A stretch of DNA of 5,207 nucleotides from the NCBI GenBank assembly GCA_021813645.1, contig JAKAJW010000339.1:1-5207 (forward strand), written 5' to 3'. Source of the stretch: Pseudomonadota bacterium. Lineage in GTDB: Bacteria > Pseudomonadota > Alphaproteobacteria > Rhodobacterales > Rhodobacteraceae. This document shows positions 1 through 5,207 of this stretch, in pieces. Positions within the stretch are counted from its first letter, which is position 1. Each line of letters starts with the position of its first letter. The notes beneath the pieces are model-generated. The model saw only the letters and a program-made list of their open reading frames with translations, searched no databases and was not told the origin of the DNA. The translations under genes and the position numbers were made by a program.

Positions 1-11
1 GCTCAGCCGCA

Positions 12-1175
12 TCAGCCCGCCGCCCCCATCAGCTCGCGCCCGATCAGCATCCGGCGGATCTCGCTCGTCCCCGCGCCGATCTCCATCAGCTTGGCGTCGC
101 GGAACAGCCGGCTGACCACCGAGTCGTTCAGGAACCCGGCGCCGCCCAGGGCCTGCACCGCCTGATGCGCCTGCACCATCGCCTGCTCCGAGCAGTATAG
201 GACGCAGGCCGCGGCGTCCTGGCGGGTCACCTCGCCCCTGTCGCAGGCCTTCGCCACCTCGTAGAGATAGGCCCGCGCGGTGTTCATCGCGGTATACATG
301 TCGGCGACCTTGGCCTGCATCAGCTGGAAGTTCCCGATCGGCTGGCCGAACTGCTGGCGCTCGCGCAGATAGGGCATCACCTCGTCGAGGCAAGCGGCCA
401 TGATCCCGGTGCCGATCCCCGACAGCACCACCCGCTCATAGTCGAGCCCCGACATCAGCACGCGGACGCCCTTGCCCTCGGCGCCGAGCACATTCTCGAA
501 CGGGATCTCGGCATCCTCGAAGATCAGCTCGCCGGTGTTCGAGCCGCGCATGCCGAGCTTGTCGAAATGCTTGCCCTGCGTGAAGCCCTTGATCCCCTTC
601 TCGACGAGGAAGGCCGTGATGCCCTTCGATCCGGCCTCGGGGTCGGTCTTGGCATAGACCACCAGCACATCGGCGTCGGGCCCGTTGGTGATCCAGTATT
701 TCGACCCGTTCAGCACATAATAGCCATTCCGCTTCTCGGCGCGCAGCTTCATGCCCACCACGTCGGAGCCGGCGCCCGTCTCGCTCATCGCCAGCGCGCC
801 GACCTGCGCGCCCGAGATCAGCCCGGGCAGGTAGCGCCGCTTCTGCTCTTCGGAGCCGTTCAGCTTGATCTGGTTGACGCAGAGGTTGGAATGCGCCCCG
901 TAGCTGAGCGAGACCGAGGCCGAGGCGCGGGCCACCTCCTCGATCGCCACCGCATGGGCAAGATAGCCCATCCCCGCCCCGCCGTATTCCTCGGGCACGG
1001 TGATGCCGAGCAGCCCCAACTCACCCATCTCGCGCCACAGCGCGGCCGGAAAGCAGTTCTCGCGGTCCACATGGGCGGCGATCGGCTTCAGCCTCTCCTG
1101 CGCCCATCTCTGCACGGTCTCGCGCAGCGCCGCGACGTCCTCGCCGAGGTCGAACCTCATCGACGCGGTGAACAT
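12..1175 (-). CDS. ivd: Isovaleryl-CoA dehydrogenase (leucine degradation)
   Basis: FAD-dependent acyl-CoA dehydrogenase of 387 residues that would oxidise isovaleryl-CoA to 3-methylcrotonyl-CoA in leucine breakdown, passing electrons to ETF in the cytoplasm. Domains run in the family order: N-terminal helical part (about 5-120), middle beta domain with the FAD/substrate motif AMSETGAGSD (129-138) and WITNG (161-165), then the C-terminal helical domain. Two features single out isovaleryl-CoA dehydrogenase. Glu247, in GLDYERVVLSG, sits where that enzyme has its catalytic base. The late motif EIGAGTSEIRR lacks the glutamate used by medium-chain dehydrogenases at that point. Length is normal for bacterial members. 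The start at 1175 is preferred because a run of seven G lies just upstream; the internal Met6 (1160) has no ribosome site. It is transcribed away from the DoxX-like gene. Other liu genes may follow beyond the left edge, but none is visible. A related short branched-chain dehydrogenase is the alternative, less likely. Confidence 0.93.
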   Translation of the reverse strand: MFTASMRFDLGEDVAALRETVQRWAQERLKPIAAHVDRENCFPAALWREMGELGLLGITVPEEYGGAGMGYLAHAVAIEEVARASASVSLSYGAHSNLCVNQIKLNGSEEQKRRYLPGLISGAQVGALAMSETGAGSDVVGMKLRAEKRNGYYVLNGSKYWITNGPDADVLVVYAKTDPEAGSKGITAFLVEKGIKGFTQGKHFDKLGMRGSNTGELIFEDAEIPFENVLGAEGKGVRVLMSGLDYERVVLSGIGTGIMAACLDEVMPYLRERQQFGQPIGNFQLMQAKVADMYTAMNTARAYLYEVAKACDRGEVTRQDAAACVLYCSEQAMVQAHQAVQALGGAGFLNDSVVSRLFRDAKLMEIGAGTSEIRRMLIGRELMGAAG

Positions 1176-1192
1176 CGGCCCCCCCGATTATT

Positions 1193-1206
1193 TGAACACA
1201 CGTTCA
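1193..1206. promoter_or_regulatory. Putative repressor operator over the ivd start site
   Basis: TGAACACACGTTCA is an inverted repeat with perfect 5-bp arms (TGAAC/GTTCA) and a 4-bp spacer, inside an AT-rich flank (1190-1209) that stands out in this GC-rich spacer. It begins directly downstream of the predicted ivd -10 box and covers the expected transcription start, where a bound repressor would block initiation. Size and symmetry fit a dimeric regulator such as a TetR-family acyl-CoA sensor. MerR-type LiuR regulators usually bind between -35 and -10, so this position fits them less well. No regulator gene is in the window, so its identity is unknown. Confidence 0.5.
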
Positions 1207-1235
1207 TTTCTACCCTGCCGCACCCCGGCCGTCAA
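1207..1235 (-). promoter_or_regulatory. Probable sigma-70 promoter of ivd
   Basis: Reading the minus strand, TTGACG (1235-1230) matches the -35 consensus at five of six bases. After exactly 17 bp comes TAGAAA (1212-1207), four of six matches to TATAAT. Transcription would begin near 1200, giving a leader of about 25 nt before the ivd ATG. The match is seen directly in the sequence; activity is inferred. Confidence 0.6.
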
Positions 1236-1272
1236 CGCCGAGGATGTGACCGCGTGTGAGCGGCGAACCGGG

Positions 1273-1278
1273 CATAAT
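1273..1278 (+). promoter_or_regulatory. Possible -10 box for the DoxX-like gene
   Basis: CATAAT matches the -10 consensus at five of six bases and lies 80 bp before the DoxX-like start. There is no good -35 at 16-18 bp (ACCGCG, CCGCGT or CGCGTG) and no extended TG. Treat it as a weak candidate that would need an activator. Confidence 0.25.
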
Positions 1279-1308
1279 CGGCGGACACAACCGGCGGGCA
1301 GTCGCATC

Positions 1309-1335
1309 CGGGCGCCACCGCCTCGGCGGCGCCCG
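1309..1335 (+). other. Strong hairpin in the probable DoxX-like leader
   Basis: CGGGCGCC (1309-1316) and GGCGCCCG (1328-1335) pair perfectly over 8 bp, all G-C, around an 11-nt loop. A competing smaller stem, CCGC/GGCG pairing at 1318-1321 with 1326-1329, can form inside it. The hairpin ends 7 nt before the Shine-Dalgarno (1343-1349), so it could influence ribosome access or message stability. No T run follows, so it is not an intrinsic terminator. Chance pairing in GC-rich DNA is possible. Confidence 0.4.
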
Positions 1336-1358
1336 AACCGCAAAGGAGGGAGTTCGGC

Positions 1359-1880
1359 ATGACGGCAACCGACAGCTGGCGCGCCCAAGGGATCGGCGTC
1401 GTCCGCATCGCCTTCGGCCTGGTCTGGGCGATCGACGCGCAGTTCAAGTGGCGTGCCGATTTCATCCATAATTTCGTGAGCTATCTCACCGGCGCGCTGG
1501 CCCATCAGCCGGCGCTGGTGCAGCAATGGATCGGCTTCTGGATCGACGTGGTGAAGGTGAACCCGACCGGCTTCGCCTATGTCGTTGCGGTGTCGGAAAG
1601 CGCGCTGGCGCTGGCGCTGATCTTCGGTGTGCTGACCGATCTGGCCTGCGCCGGGGGCGTGCTGCTCTGCCTGGTGATCTGGTCGACCGCCGAGGGTCTG
1701 GGCGGGCCCTATGTGGCCGGCTCCACCGACATCGGCACCGCGATCATCTATGTCTTCGTCTTCGCGCTGCTGTTTCTCGCCCGCGCCGGCCTGTATCTGG
1801 GCTACGACCGGCGGCTGGCCGGCCGGCTCGGCAGCCTGGCCTGGCTCGCCTCCGGCCCGGCCGATCAGCCGGCGGCCTGA
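1359..1880 (+). CDS. DoxX/DoxD-like four-helix inner-membrane protein
   Basis: A 173-residue hydrophobic protein with about four membrane segments by eye: 11-27, 72-92, 95-110 and 127-148. The short N-terminal tail and the C-terminal tail (149-173, with an arginine cluster at 151-156) are hydrophilic and probably cytoplasmic. Helix count, size and the GGPYVAGSTDIGTAIIY segment before the last helix resemble the DoxX/DoxD-like family. That family includes the thiosulfate:quinone oxidoreductase small subunit DoxD and many members of unknown role; no catalytic residue can be assigned here. The start is well supported by AAGGAGG at 1343-1349, 9 nt upstream. The gene diverges from ivd and converges on the aminotransferase, with 16 bp of overlap. 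Neither neighbour reveals its function. Family placement is moderately sure; any redox role is conjecture. Confidence 0.75.
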   Translation: MTATDSWRAQGIGVVRIAFGLVWAIDAQFKWRADFIHNFVSYLTGALAHQPALVQQWIGFWIDVVKVNPTGFAYVVAVSESALALALIFGVLTDLACAGGVLLCLVIWSTAEGLGGPYVAGSTDIGTAIIYVFVFALLFLARAGLYLGYDRRLAGRLGSLAWLASGPADQPAA

Positions 1881-3133
1881 GCCGCGCCGCCAGCCGCGCC
1901 CTGAGCCGCACCCTTTGCCGTACCGGCGCGCTGATAGACCGCCGCAACCTCGGCCCGGATGATCCGCGCGATCAGCGCGCAATCCTCCAGGCTGAAGGTC
2001 AGCGGCAGCCGCATGTCCATCAGCCCGGCCAGCACCCGGTCGGTCTGCGGCAGATGCTGCGCCGGGGCGTAGCGCCAGCTGTCGTAGCGCGAGGTGAAGG
2101 CCACCGGCTCGGCCGCGCCGAACCATTTCAACTCCACCCCGCGTTTGGCGCAGCGCGCCACGACCTGGCCGATCGCCTCGGCCGACCAATCCGCCAGCCG
2201 GAACTGGAACGAAGAGCCGACGAAACTCTCCGCCTCCGGCCGCGCGATCAGCGTCAGCCCCGGCAGATCGCGCAGCCCCGCCTCGACCACCCGGTAGCGC
2301 GCCGTCCAGGCGGCGCATTGCTCGGCCAGACGGCGCAGTTGAGGACGCAGGATCGCCGCGCGCAGATTGTCCATCCGGCCGGAGACGTTGGGCGTGTCCC
2401 ATTTCGCCGCCTCGTAGGCCTCGGGCCCCGGCGCCGCGCGGTGCCGGCCGTAGAGCATGTAGCTTCCCGAGGACAGCACCGCCCGCGCCATCACCTCGGC
2501 GTCGTCGGTGATCAGCAGCCCGCCCTCGCCCGAGTTCATGTGCTTGTAGGTCTGGGTCGAATAGCAGGCGACCCGCCCGTGCCGGCCGGACGGCACGCCC
2601 CGCCAGGCGGCGCCCATGGTGTGGGCGCAATCCTCGATCACCGTGACCCCGGCCGCGTCGCAAAGCGCCATCAGCCGGTCCATGTCGCAGATATGGCCGC
2701 GCATGTGGCTGAGCATCAGCACCTTGGCGCCGGAGGCGGCGATCCGCCGCTCCAGATCGGCGAGGTCGATCACCAAATCTTCGGTCACCTCGACGAAGAC
2801 CGGCTCGGCCCCGAGCGCGGCGATCGCCCCCGGCACCGGGGCCAGGGTGAAGCCATTGGTCAGCACCCGGTCGCCCGGCCCGACCCCCACGGCGCGCAGC
2901 GCGCAGCCGAGCGCATAGCCGCCCGAGGCCACCGCCAGGCAGTATTTCGCCCCCATCGCGGCGGCGAATTCCTCTTCCAGCGCCGCCGCCTCGCCCGCCT
3001 CGCCGGGGACGACGTTGTAGCGGTGCAGCCGGCCGTGGCGCATCACCGCGACGGCCGCCGCGATCGCGTCCTCGGGAATCGGCTCCTGCTGGGTGAAAGA
3101 TCCAGTGAAGACCTCTGGCAGGGTGCTGTCCAT
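1865..3133 (-). CDS. DegT/DnrJ/EryC1/StrS-family PLP aminotransferase
   Basis: A 422-residue fold-type I PLP enzyme. The family normally moves an amino group from glutamate or glutamine onto a keto-sugar nucleotide or cyclitol. Visible landmarks in order: cofactor-phosphate region ASGGYALGCAL (69-79); VIEDCAH with the PLP-nitrogen aspartate Asp168 and His171; YSTQTYKHMNSGEGG with the Schiff-base lysine Lys197; and SGRMDNLRAAI (251-261), equivalent to the usual YRM-N-QAA block. The sequence before Lys197 departs from the common FSFH/FSFY-x-x-K form, suggesting a less-studied branch. The C-terminus (404-422) is an Ala/Gly/Gln tail built from tandem repeats. The start at 3133 is chosen because GGGGGGAAAG lies immediately upstream and residues before it would be read from within the phosphatase gene in another frame. 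The start is 10 bp from the gph stop, so the two are probably cotranscribed and translationally coupled. The substrate is unknown. Confidence 0.88.
   Translation of the reverse strand: MDSTLPEVFTGSFTQQEPIPEDAIAAAVAVMRHGRLHRYNVVPGEAGEAAALEEEFAAAMGAKYCLAVASGGYALGCALRAVGVGPGDRVLTNGFTLAPVPGAIAALGAEPVFVEVTEDLVIDLADLERRIAASGAKVLMLSHMRGHICDMDRLMALCDAAGVTVIEDCAHTMGAAWRGVPSGRHGRVACYSTQTYKHMNSGEGGLLITDDAEVMARAVLSSGSYMLYGRHRAAPGPEAYEAAKWDTPNVSGRMDNLRAAILRPQLRRLAEQCAAWTARYRVVEAGLRDLPGLTLIARPEAESFVGSSFQFRLADWSAEAIGQVVARCAKRGVELKWFGAAEPVAFTSRYDSWRYAPAQHLPQTDRVLAGLMDMRLPLTFSLEDCALIARIIRAEVAAVYQRAGTAKGAAQGAAGGAAQAAG
1877..1912. repeat. Three tandem 12-bp units at the convergent gene ends
   Basis: On the plus strand the units are CTGAGCCGCGCC (1877-1888), GCCAGCCGCGCC (1889-1900) and CTGAGCCGCACC (1901-1912). 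Units 1 and 3 differ at one base; unit 2 differs from unit 1 at the first four positions only. On the minus strand they encode residues 408-419 of the aminotransferase as GAAQ-GAAG-GAAQ. The first unit contains the TGA stop of the DoxX-like gene (1878-1880), and the third has another TGA in that same frame (1902-1904). Because 12 is a multiple of 3, copy-number change keeps the aminotransferase frame. Confidence 0.75.
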
Positions 3134-3143
3134 CTTTCCCCCC

Positions 3144-3812
3144 TCAGGCCGGCAGGAGTCGGCCGGCCAGATCGTACAGGCCGTCGTAATGATCCAGCAG
3201 CCCCTCCGGCGCAAGCCGTTCGACACCGCGCCCCTCCGGCCCGAAAGTGACCAGGGCGCAGGGCACCCCGGCACGCCGCGCCGTCTCGCGGTCGGTCTCG
3301 GTGTCGCCGATCAGGATCGCCCGGCCGGCGGTGCCGCCCGCCCGCCGCACCGTCTCGGTGAGCGGCAGCGGGTCGGGCTTGCGCACCGACAGACTGTCGG
3401 CGCCGATCAGCGCATCGAAGGCGCCGCGCACACCCAGCCGGCGCAGCAGTTCCTCGGCCAGCCCCTCCGGCTTGTTGGTGCAGATGCCGGTCCGCCAGCC
3501 GGCCGCGCGCAGCCGCGCCACGGCCGCCATGGCGCCCGGATAAAGCCGCGTCTCGCGGTCGAGGACATCCGCATAAGCCGCGATGAGCAGCGGATATTCG
3601 GCCTCGACCGCCGCCTCGTCCCCGGCCCGGCCGACGCGCGCGAAACCCGCCCGCAGCATCGCCTTGCCGCCGCGAAAGGCGATCCCGGCGTCGCCGGCGG
3701 GATCGAGCAGCTCGCCCAGCCCCAGCGCCTGGAACCGCGCATTGGCGGCGGCGATCAGATCGGCCGAGGTATCGGCCAGCGTTCCGTCCAGATCGAAGAC
3801 AATGGTGCGCAT
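3144..3812 (-). CDS. gph: HAD phosphatase, phosphoglycolate phosphatase (Gph) type
   Basis: A 222-residue cytoplasmic HAD-family hydrolase, the usual Gph length. Motif I is FDLDGTLADT, with nucleophile Asp7 and acid/base Asp9. Motif II is Thr112 in CTNKPE, motif III is Lys145 in RKPDPLP, and motif IV is GDTETD with Asp170 and Asp174 for Mg2+. Residues 12-90 form the helical cap that selects substrate. Gph removes phosphate from 2-phosphoglycolate, which arises from Rubisco oxygenation and from repair of oxidised DNA ends. Related HAD enzymes act on sugar phosphates or phosphorylated amino-acid precursors, so the fold is certain but the substrate is not. The start at 3812 is set by AGGAG (3823-3819) at 6-nt spacing; a longer frame to 3875 would add 21 atypical residues. 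It is the first gene of a probable operon with the aminotransferase and is divergent from glmU. Confidence 0.88.
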   Translation of the reverse strand: MRTIVFDLDGTLADTSADLIAAANARFQALGLGELLDPAGDAGIAFRGGKAMLRAGFARVGRAGDEAAVEAEYPLLIAAYADVLDRETRLYPGAMAAVARLRAAGWRTGICTNKPEGLAEELLRRLGVRGAFDALIGADSLSVRKPDPLPLTETVRRAGGTAGRAILIGDTETDRETARRAGVPCALVTFGPEGRGVERLAPEGLLDHYDGLYDLAGRLLPA

Positions 3813-3945
3813 CGGATTCTCCTGGCGGCGACCTTGAAGCTTCGCGCCCGGCCATGCAACACGCTGAAAGGACATGTGATACGCGCCCCGCTTGTGGGCC
3901 TGGCGGCTTCACGCCATACCCGAGCCAAAGATTGGGAAGGGACAG
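3813..3945. promoter_or_regulatory. Divergent spacer between gph and glmU
   Basis: This 133-bp spacer must hold the control signals for two outward-facing genes unless glmU is read from elsewhere. For glmU the best pair seen is TTGTGG (3892-3897), 17 bp, then CATACC (3915-3920), each matching only about half of consensus. No acceptable promoter pair was found for gph. A small hairpin, TGGCG/CGCCA (3901-3905 with 3912-3916, 6-nt loop), overlaps the glmU candidate. Promoter presence is inferred mainly from gene layout. Confidence 0.35.
3819..3823 (-). promoter_or_regulatory. Ribosome binding site fixing the gph start
   Basis: AGGAG on the minus strand, 6 nt before the ATG at 3812. It decides for the short form, whose protein opens MRTIVFDLDG as is typical of Gph, over the upstream ATG at 3875. 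Confidence 0.8.
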
Positions 3946-5207
3946 ATGCCGATTTCACTCATCATCCTTGCCGCCGGCCAAGGCACGCGGATGAACTCAG
4001 ACCTGCCGAAGGTACTGCACCCGGTCGGCGCGGCGCCGCTGCTGCACCATGCGATGGCGGCCGGCGCCGTGCTCGGCCCCGACCGCACGGTTATCGTCGC
4101 CGGCCACGGCGCCGAGGCGGTGGCACAGGCCGCCCGAGCCTATGACGAGACCGCCGAGGTGGTGGTCCAGGCCGAGCAGCTCGGCACCGCCCATGCCGTC
4201 ACCCAGGCCGCCCCGGCGCTGGCCGGCATGGCGGGCGACGCGCTGGTGCTTTACGGCGACACCCCCTTCATCCGCGCCGAAACGCTGGAGGCGATGCGCG
4301 AGGCGCGCGCCCGCCACGCGGTGGTGGTGCTCGGCTTCGAAGCGCGCGACCCAGGCCGCTACGGCCGGCTGATCGCCCAGGGCGAGACGTTGGAGCGGAT
4401 CGTCGAATTCAAAGACGCAAATCCAGAAGAACGCGAGATAACCCTTTGCAACTCTGGCGTTATATGCGCCGACCTTCCGCTTTTGATGGAGCTGGTCGGC
4501 GCGGTCGGCAATGCCAATGCGGCAGGCGAATACTATCTGACCGACATCGTCGAACTGGCCCGCGCCCGTGGCCTCTCGGCCGGCCTCGTCCGCTGCCCGG
4601 AGGCCGAAACGATGGGCGTGAATACCCGCGCGGAACTCGCTGCTGCAGAAGCGATTTTTCAGGCCCGTGCCCGCGCCGAGGCGCTCGAGAACGGGGTGAC
4701 GCTGACCGCGCCCGAAACGGTGTTCCTGGCCTTCGACACTGTGCTCGGCCGCGATGCGACGGTGGGCCCGAACGTGATCTTCGGCCCCGGGGTCACGGTG
4801 GAATCCGGTGCCGAAATCCGCGCCTTCTGCCACCTCGAGGGCTGCCATGTCAGCGAGGGCGCCACCGTCGGCCCCTTCGCCCGGCTGCGCCCCGGCGCGG
4901 AACTGGCCGAGAACGTCCATGTCGGCAATTTCGTCGAGATCAAGAACTCCGTTCTGGATCAGGGCGTTAAGGTCGGACATCTGAGCTATCTCGGCGATGC
5001 CCATGTCGGCGAGGACAGCAACATCGGCGCCGGCACCATCACCTGCAACTATGACGGCGTGTTCAAGCACCGCACCGAGATCGGCCGGGGCGCCTTCATC
5101 GGTTCCGACACGATGCTGGTCGCGCCGGTCACGGTGGGCGACGGCGCCTTCACCGCCACCGGCTCCGTCATCACCCGCGACGTGCCCGCCGACGCGCTTG
5201 CCATCGC
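3946..5207 (+). CDS. glmU: Bifunctional GlmU (UDP-GlcNAc synthesis), 3' end cut off by the window
   Basis: The reading frame stays open for 420 codons to the window edge; relatives are about 450 residues, so only the C-terminal tail is missing. GlmU acetylates glucosamine-1-phosphate and then joins UMP to it, giving UDP-GlcNAc for peptidoglycan and lipopolysaccharide. The N-terminal uridylyltransferase domain (1-226) has LAAGQGTRM-x6-KVLH (8-25), QLGTAHA (78-84), YGD with metal ligand Asp105, VEFKD with Glu154, Asn169 and GVN with metal ligand Asn226. A helical linker (about 227-248) leads into a left-handed beta-helix of hexapeptide repeats (about 250 on). There Arg315, Lys333, His345, Tyr348, Asn368 and Lys374 align with E. 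coli Arg333, Lys351, His363, Tyr366, Asn386 and Lys392, so both active sites look intact. The start is supported by GAAGG (3936-3940), 5 nt upstream. Codons at 4405-4467 are unusually AT-rich. In many relatives glmS follows; here it is outside the window. Confidence 0.97.
   Translation, partial: MPISLIILAAGQGTRMNSDLPKVLHPVGAAPLLHHAMAAGAVLGPDRTVIVAGHGAEAVAQAARAYDETAEVVVQAEQLGTAHAVTQAAPALAGMAGDALVLYGDTPFIRAETLEAMREARARHAVVVLGFEARDPGRYGRLIAQGETLERIVEFKDANPEEREITLCNSGVICADLPLLMELVGAVGNANAAGEYYLTDIVELARARGLSAGLVRCPEAETMGVNTRAELAAAEAIFQARARAEALENGVTLTAPETVFLAFDTVLGRDATVGPNVIFGPGVTVESGAEIRAFCHLEGCHVSEGATVGPFARLRPGAELAENVHVGNFVEIKNSVLDQGVKVGHLSYLGDAHVGEDSNIGAGTITCNYDGVFKHRTEIGRGAFIGSDTMLVAPVTVGDGAFTATGSVITRDVPADALAI

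Noticed and set aside
4..14. Start of another gene of the leucine pathway downstream of ivd.
   Set aside because: Only 11 bases lie beyond the ivd stop, too few to support any call.
567..1259. A 230-codon plus-strand frame antisense to ivd.
   Set aside because: Shadow of the dehydrogenase; His/Arg/Pro-rich, with no motif.
1871..1891. Hairpin GGCGGC/GCCGCC at the convergent gene ends as a terminator.
   Set aside because: Only a 6-bp stem with a 9-nt loop and no T tract on either strand; it is explained by the tandem GC repeats.
1188..2663. A 491-codon minus-strand frame spanning the DoxX-like gene and part of the aminotransferase.
   Set aside because: It overlaps two well-supported genes in another frame and is low-complexity Arg/Gly/Ala.
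1526..3250. A 574-codon open frame on the plus strand.
   Set aside because: It starts inside the DoxX-like gene in another frame and then runs antisense to the aminotransferase. Its product is Arg/Pro/His-rich without recognisable motifs, as expected for a shadow frame in GC-rich DNA.
3134..3274. N-terminal extension of the aminotransferase to an ATG at 3274.
   Set aside because: It would add 47 residues read from inside gph out of frame, and a G-rich ribosome site sits directly before the ATG at 3133.
3836..3843. Palindrome GAAGCTTC as an operator upstream of gph.
   Set aside because: Only 8 bp with no extended symmetry or second copy; expected by chance.
3813..3875. N-terminal extension of gph to an ATG at 3875.
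   Set aside because: It adds 21 non-family residues before the motif I strand, whereas AGGAG is ideally spaced from the ATG at 3812.
3043..3912. A 289-codon minus-strand frame across gph.
   Set aside because: An out-of-frame Arg-rich reading of the phosphatase gene, which has complete HAD motifs in its own frame.
3997..5070. A 357-codon open frame antisense to glmU.
   Set aside because: The plus strand encodes a GlmU with both active sites intact; the antisense product shows no family motif.

Overview
The window is strongly GC-rich throughout, and its five proteins look like those of an alphaproteobacterium, most likely Rhodobacterales (Rhodobacter/Paracoccus/Rhodovulum-like). That placement rests on base composition and recalled protein resemblance, not on a search. 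Nothing mobile is visible: no IS element, tRNA, CRISPR array or phage gene.

Layout. (1) 12-1175, minus: isovaleryl-CoA dehydrogenase, leucine catabolism. (2) 1176-1358: divergent spacer with a good -35/-10 promoter for the dehydrogenase and an inverted repeat, TGAAC-N4-GTTCA, placed like a repressor operator just downstream of the -10. A strong hairpin lies in the probable leader of the next gene. (3) 1359-1880, plus: small four-helix DoxX/DoxD-like membrane protein of unknown role. (4) 1865-3133, minus: DegT/DnrJ/EryC1/StrS-type PLP aminotransferase. Its last codons overlap the 3' end of the DoxX-like gene by 16 bp and carry three tandem 12-bp units. (5) 3144-3812, minus: HAD phosphatase of the phosphoglycolate phosphatase (Gph) type. 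It is 10 bp upstream of the aminotransferase and probably in one operon with it. (6) 3813-3945: 133-bp divergent spacer. (7) 3946-5207, plus: glmU, bifunctional UDP-GlcNAc synthesis enzyme, running off the window end with its last few dozen residues missing.

How the genes relate. glmU makes UDP-GlcNAc for peptidoglycan and lipopolysaccharide. The facing gph-aminotransferase pair could be a salvage phosphatase beside an amino-sugar-type aminotransferase, but its substrate cannot be read from sequence. The dehydrogenase is a separate catabolic unit, probably under its own repressor.

No clearly new multi-gene system is visible. The items most worth checking are the operator at the dehydrogenase promoter, the tandem repeat at the convergent gene ends, and the uncharacterised aminotransferase.
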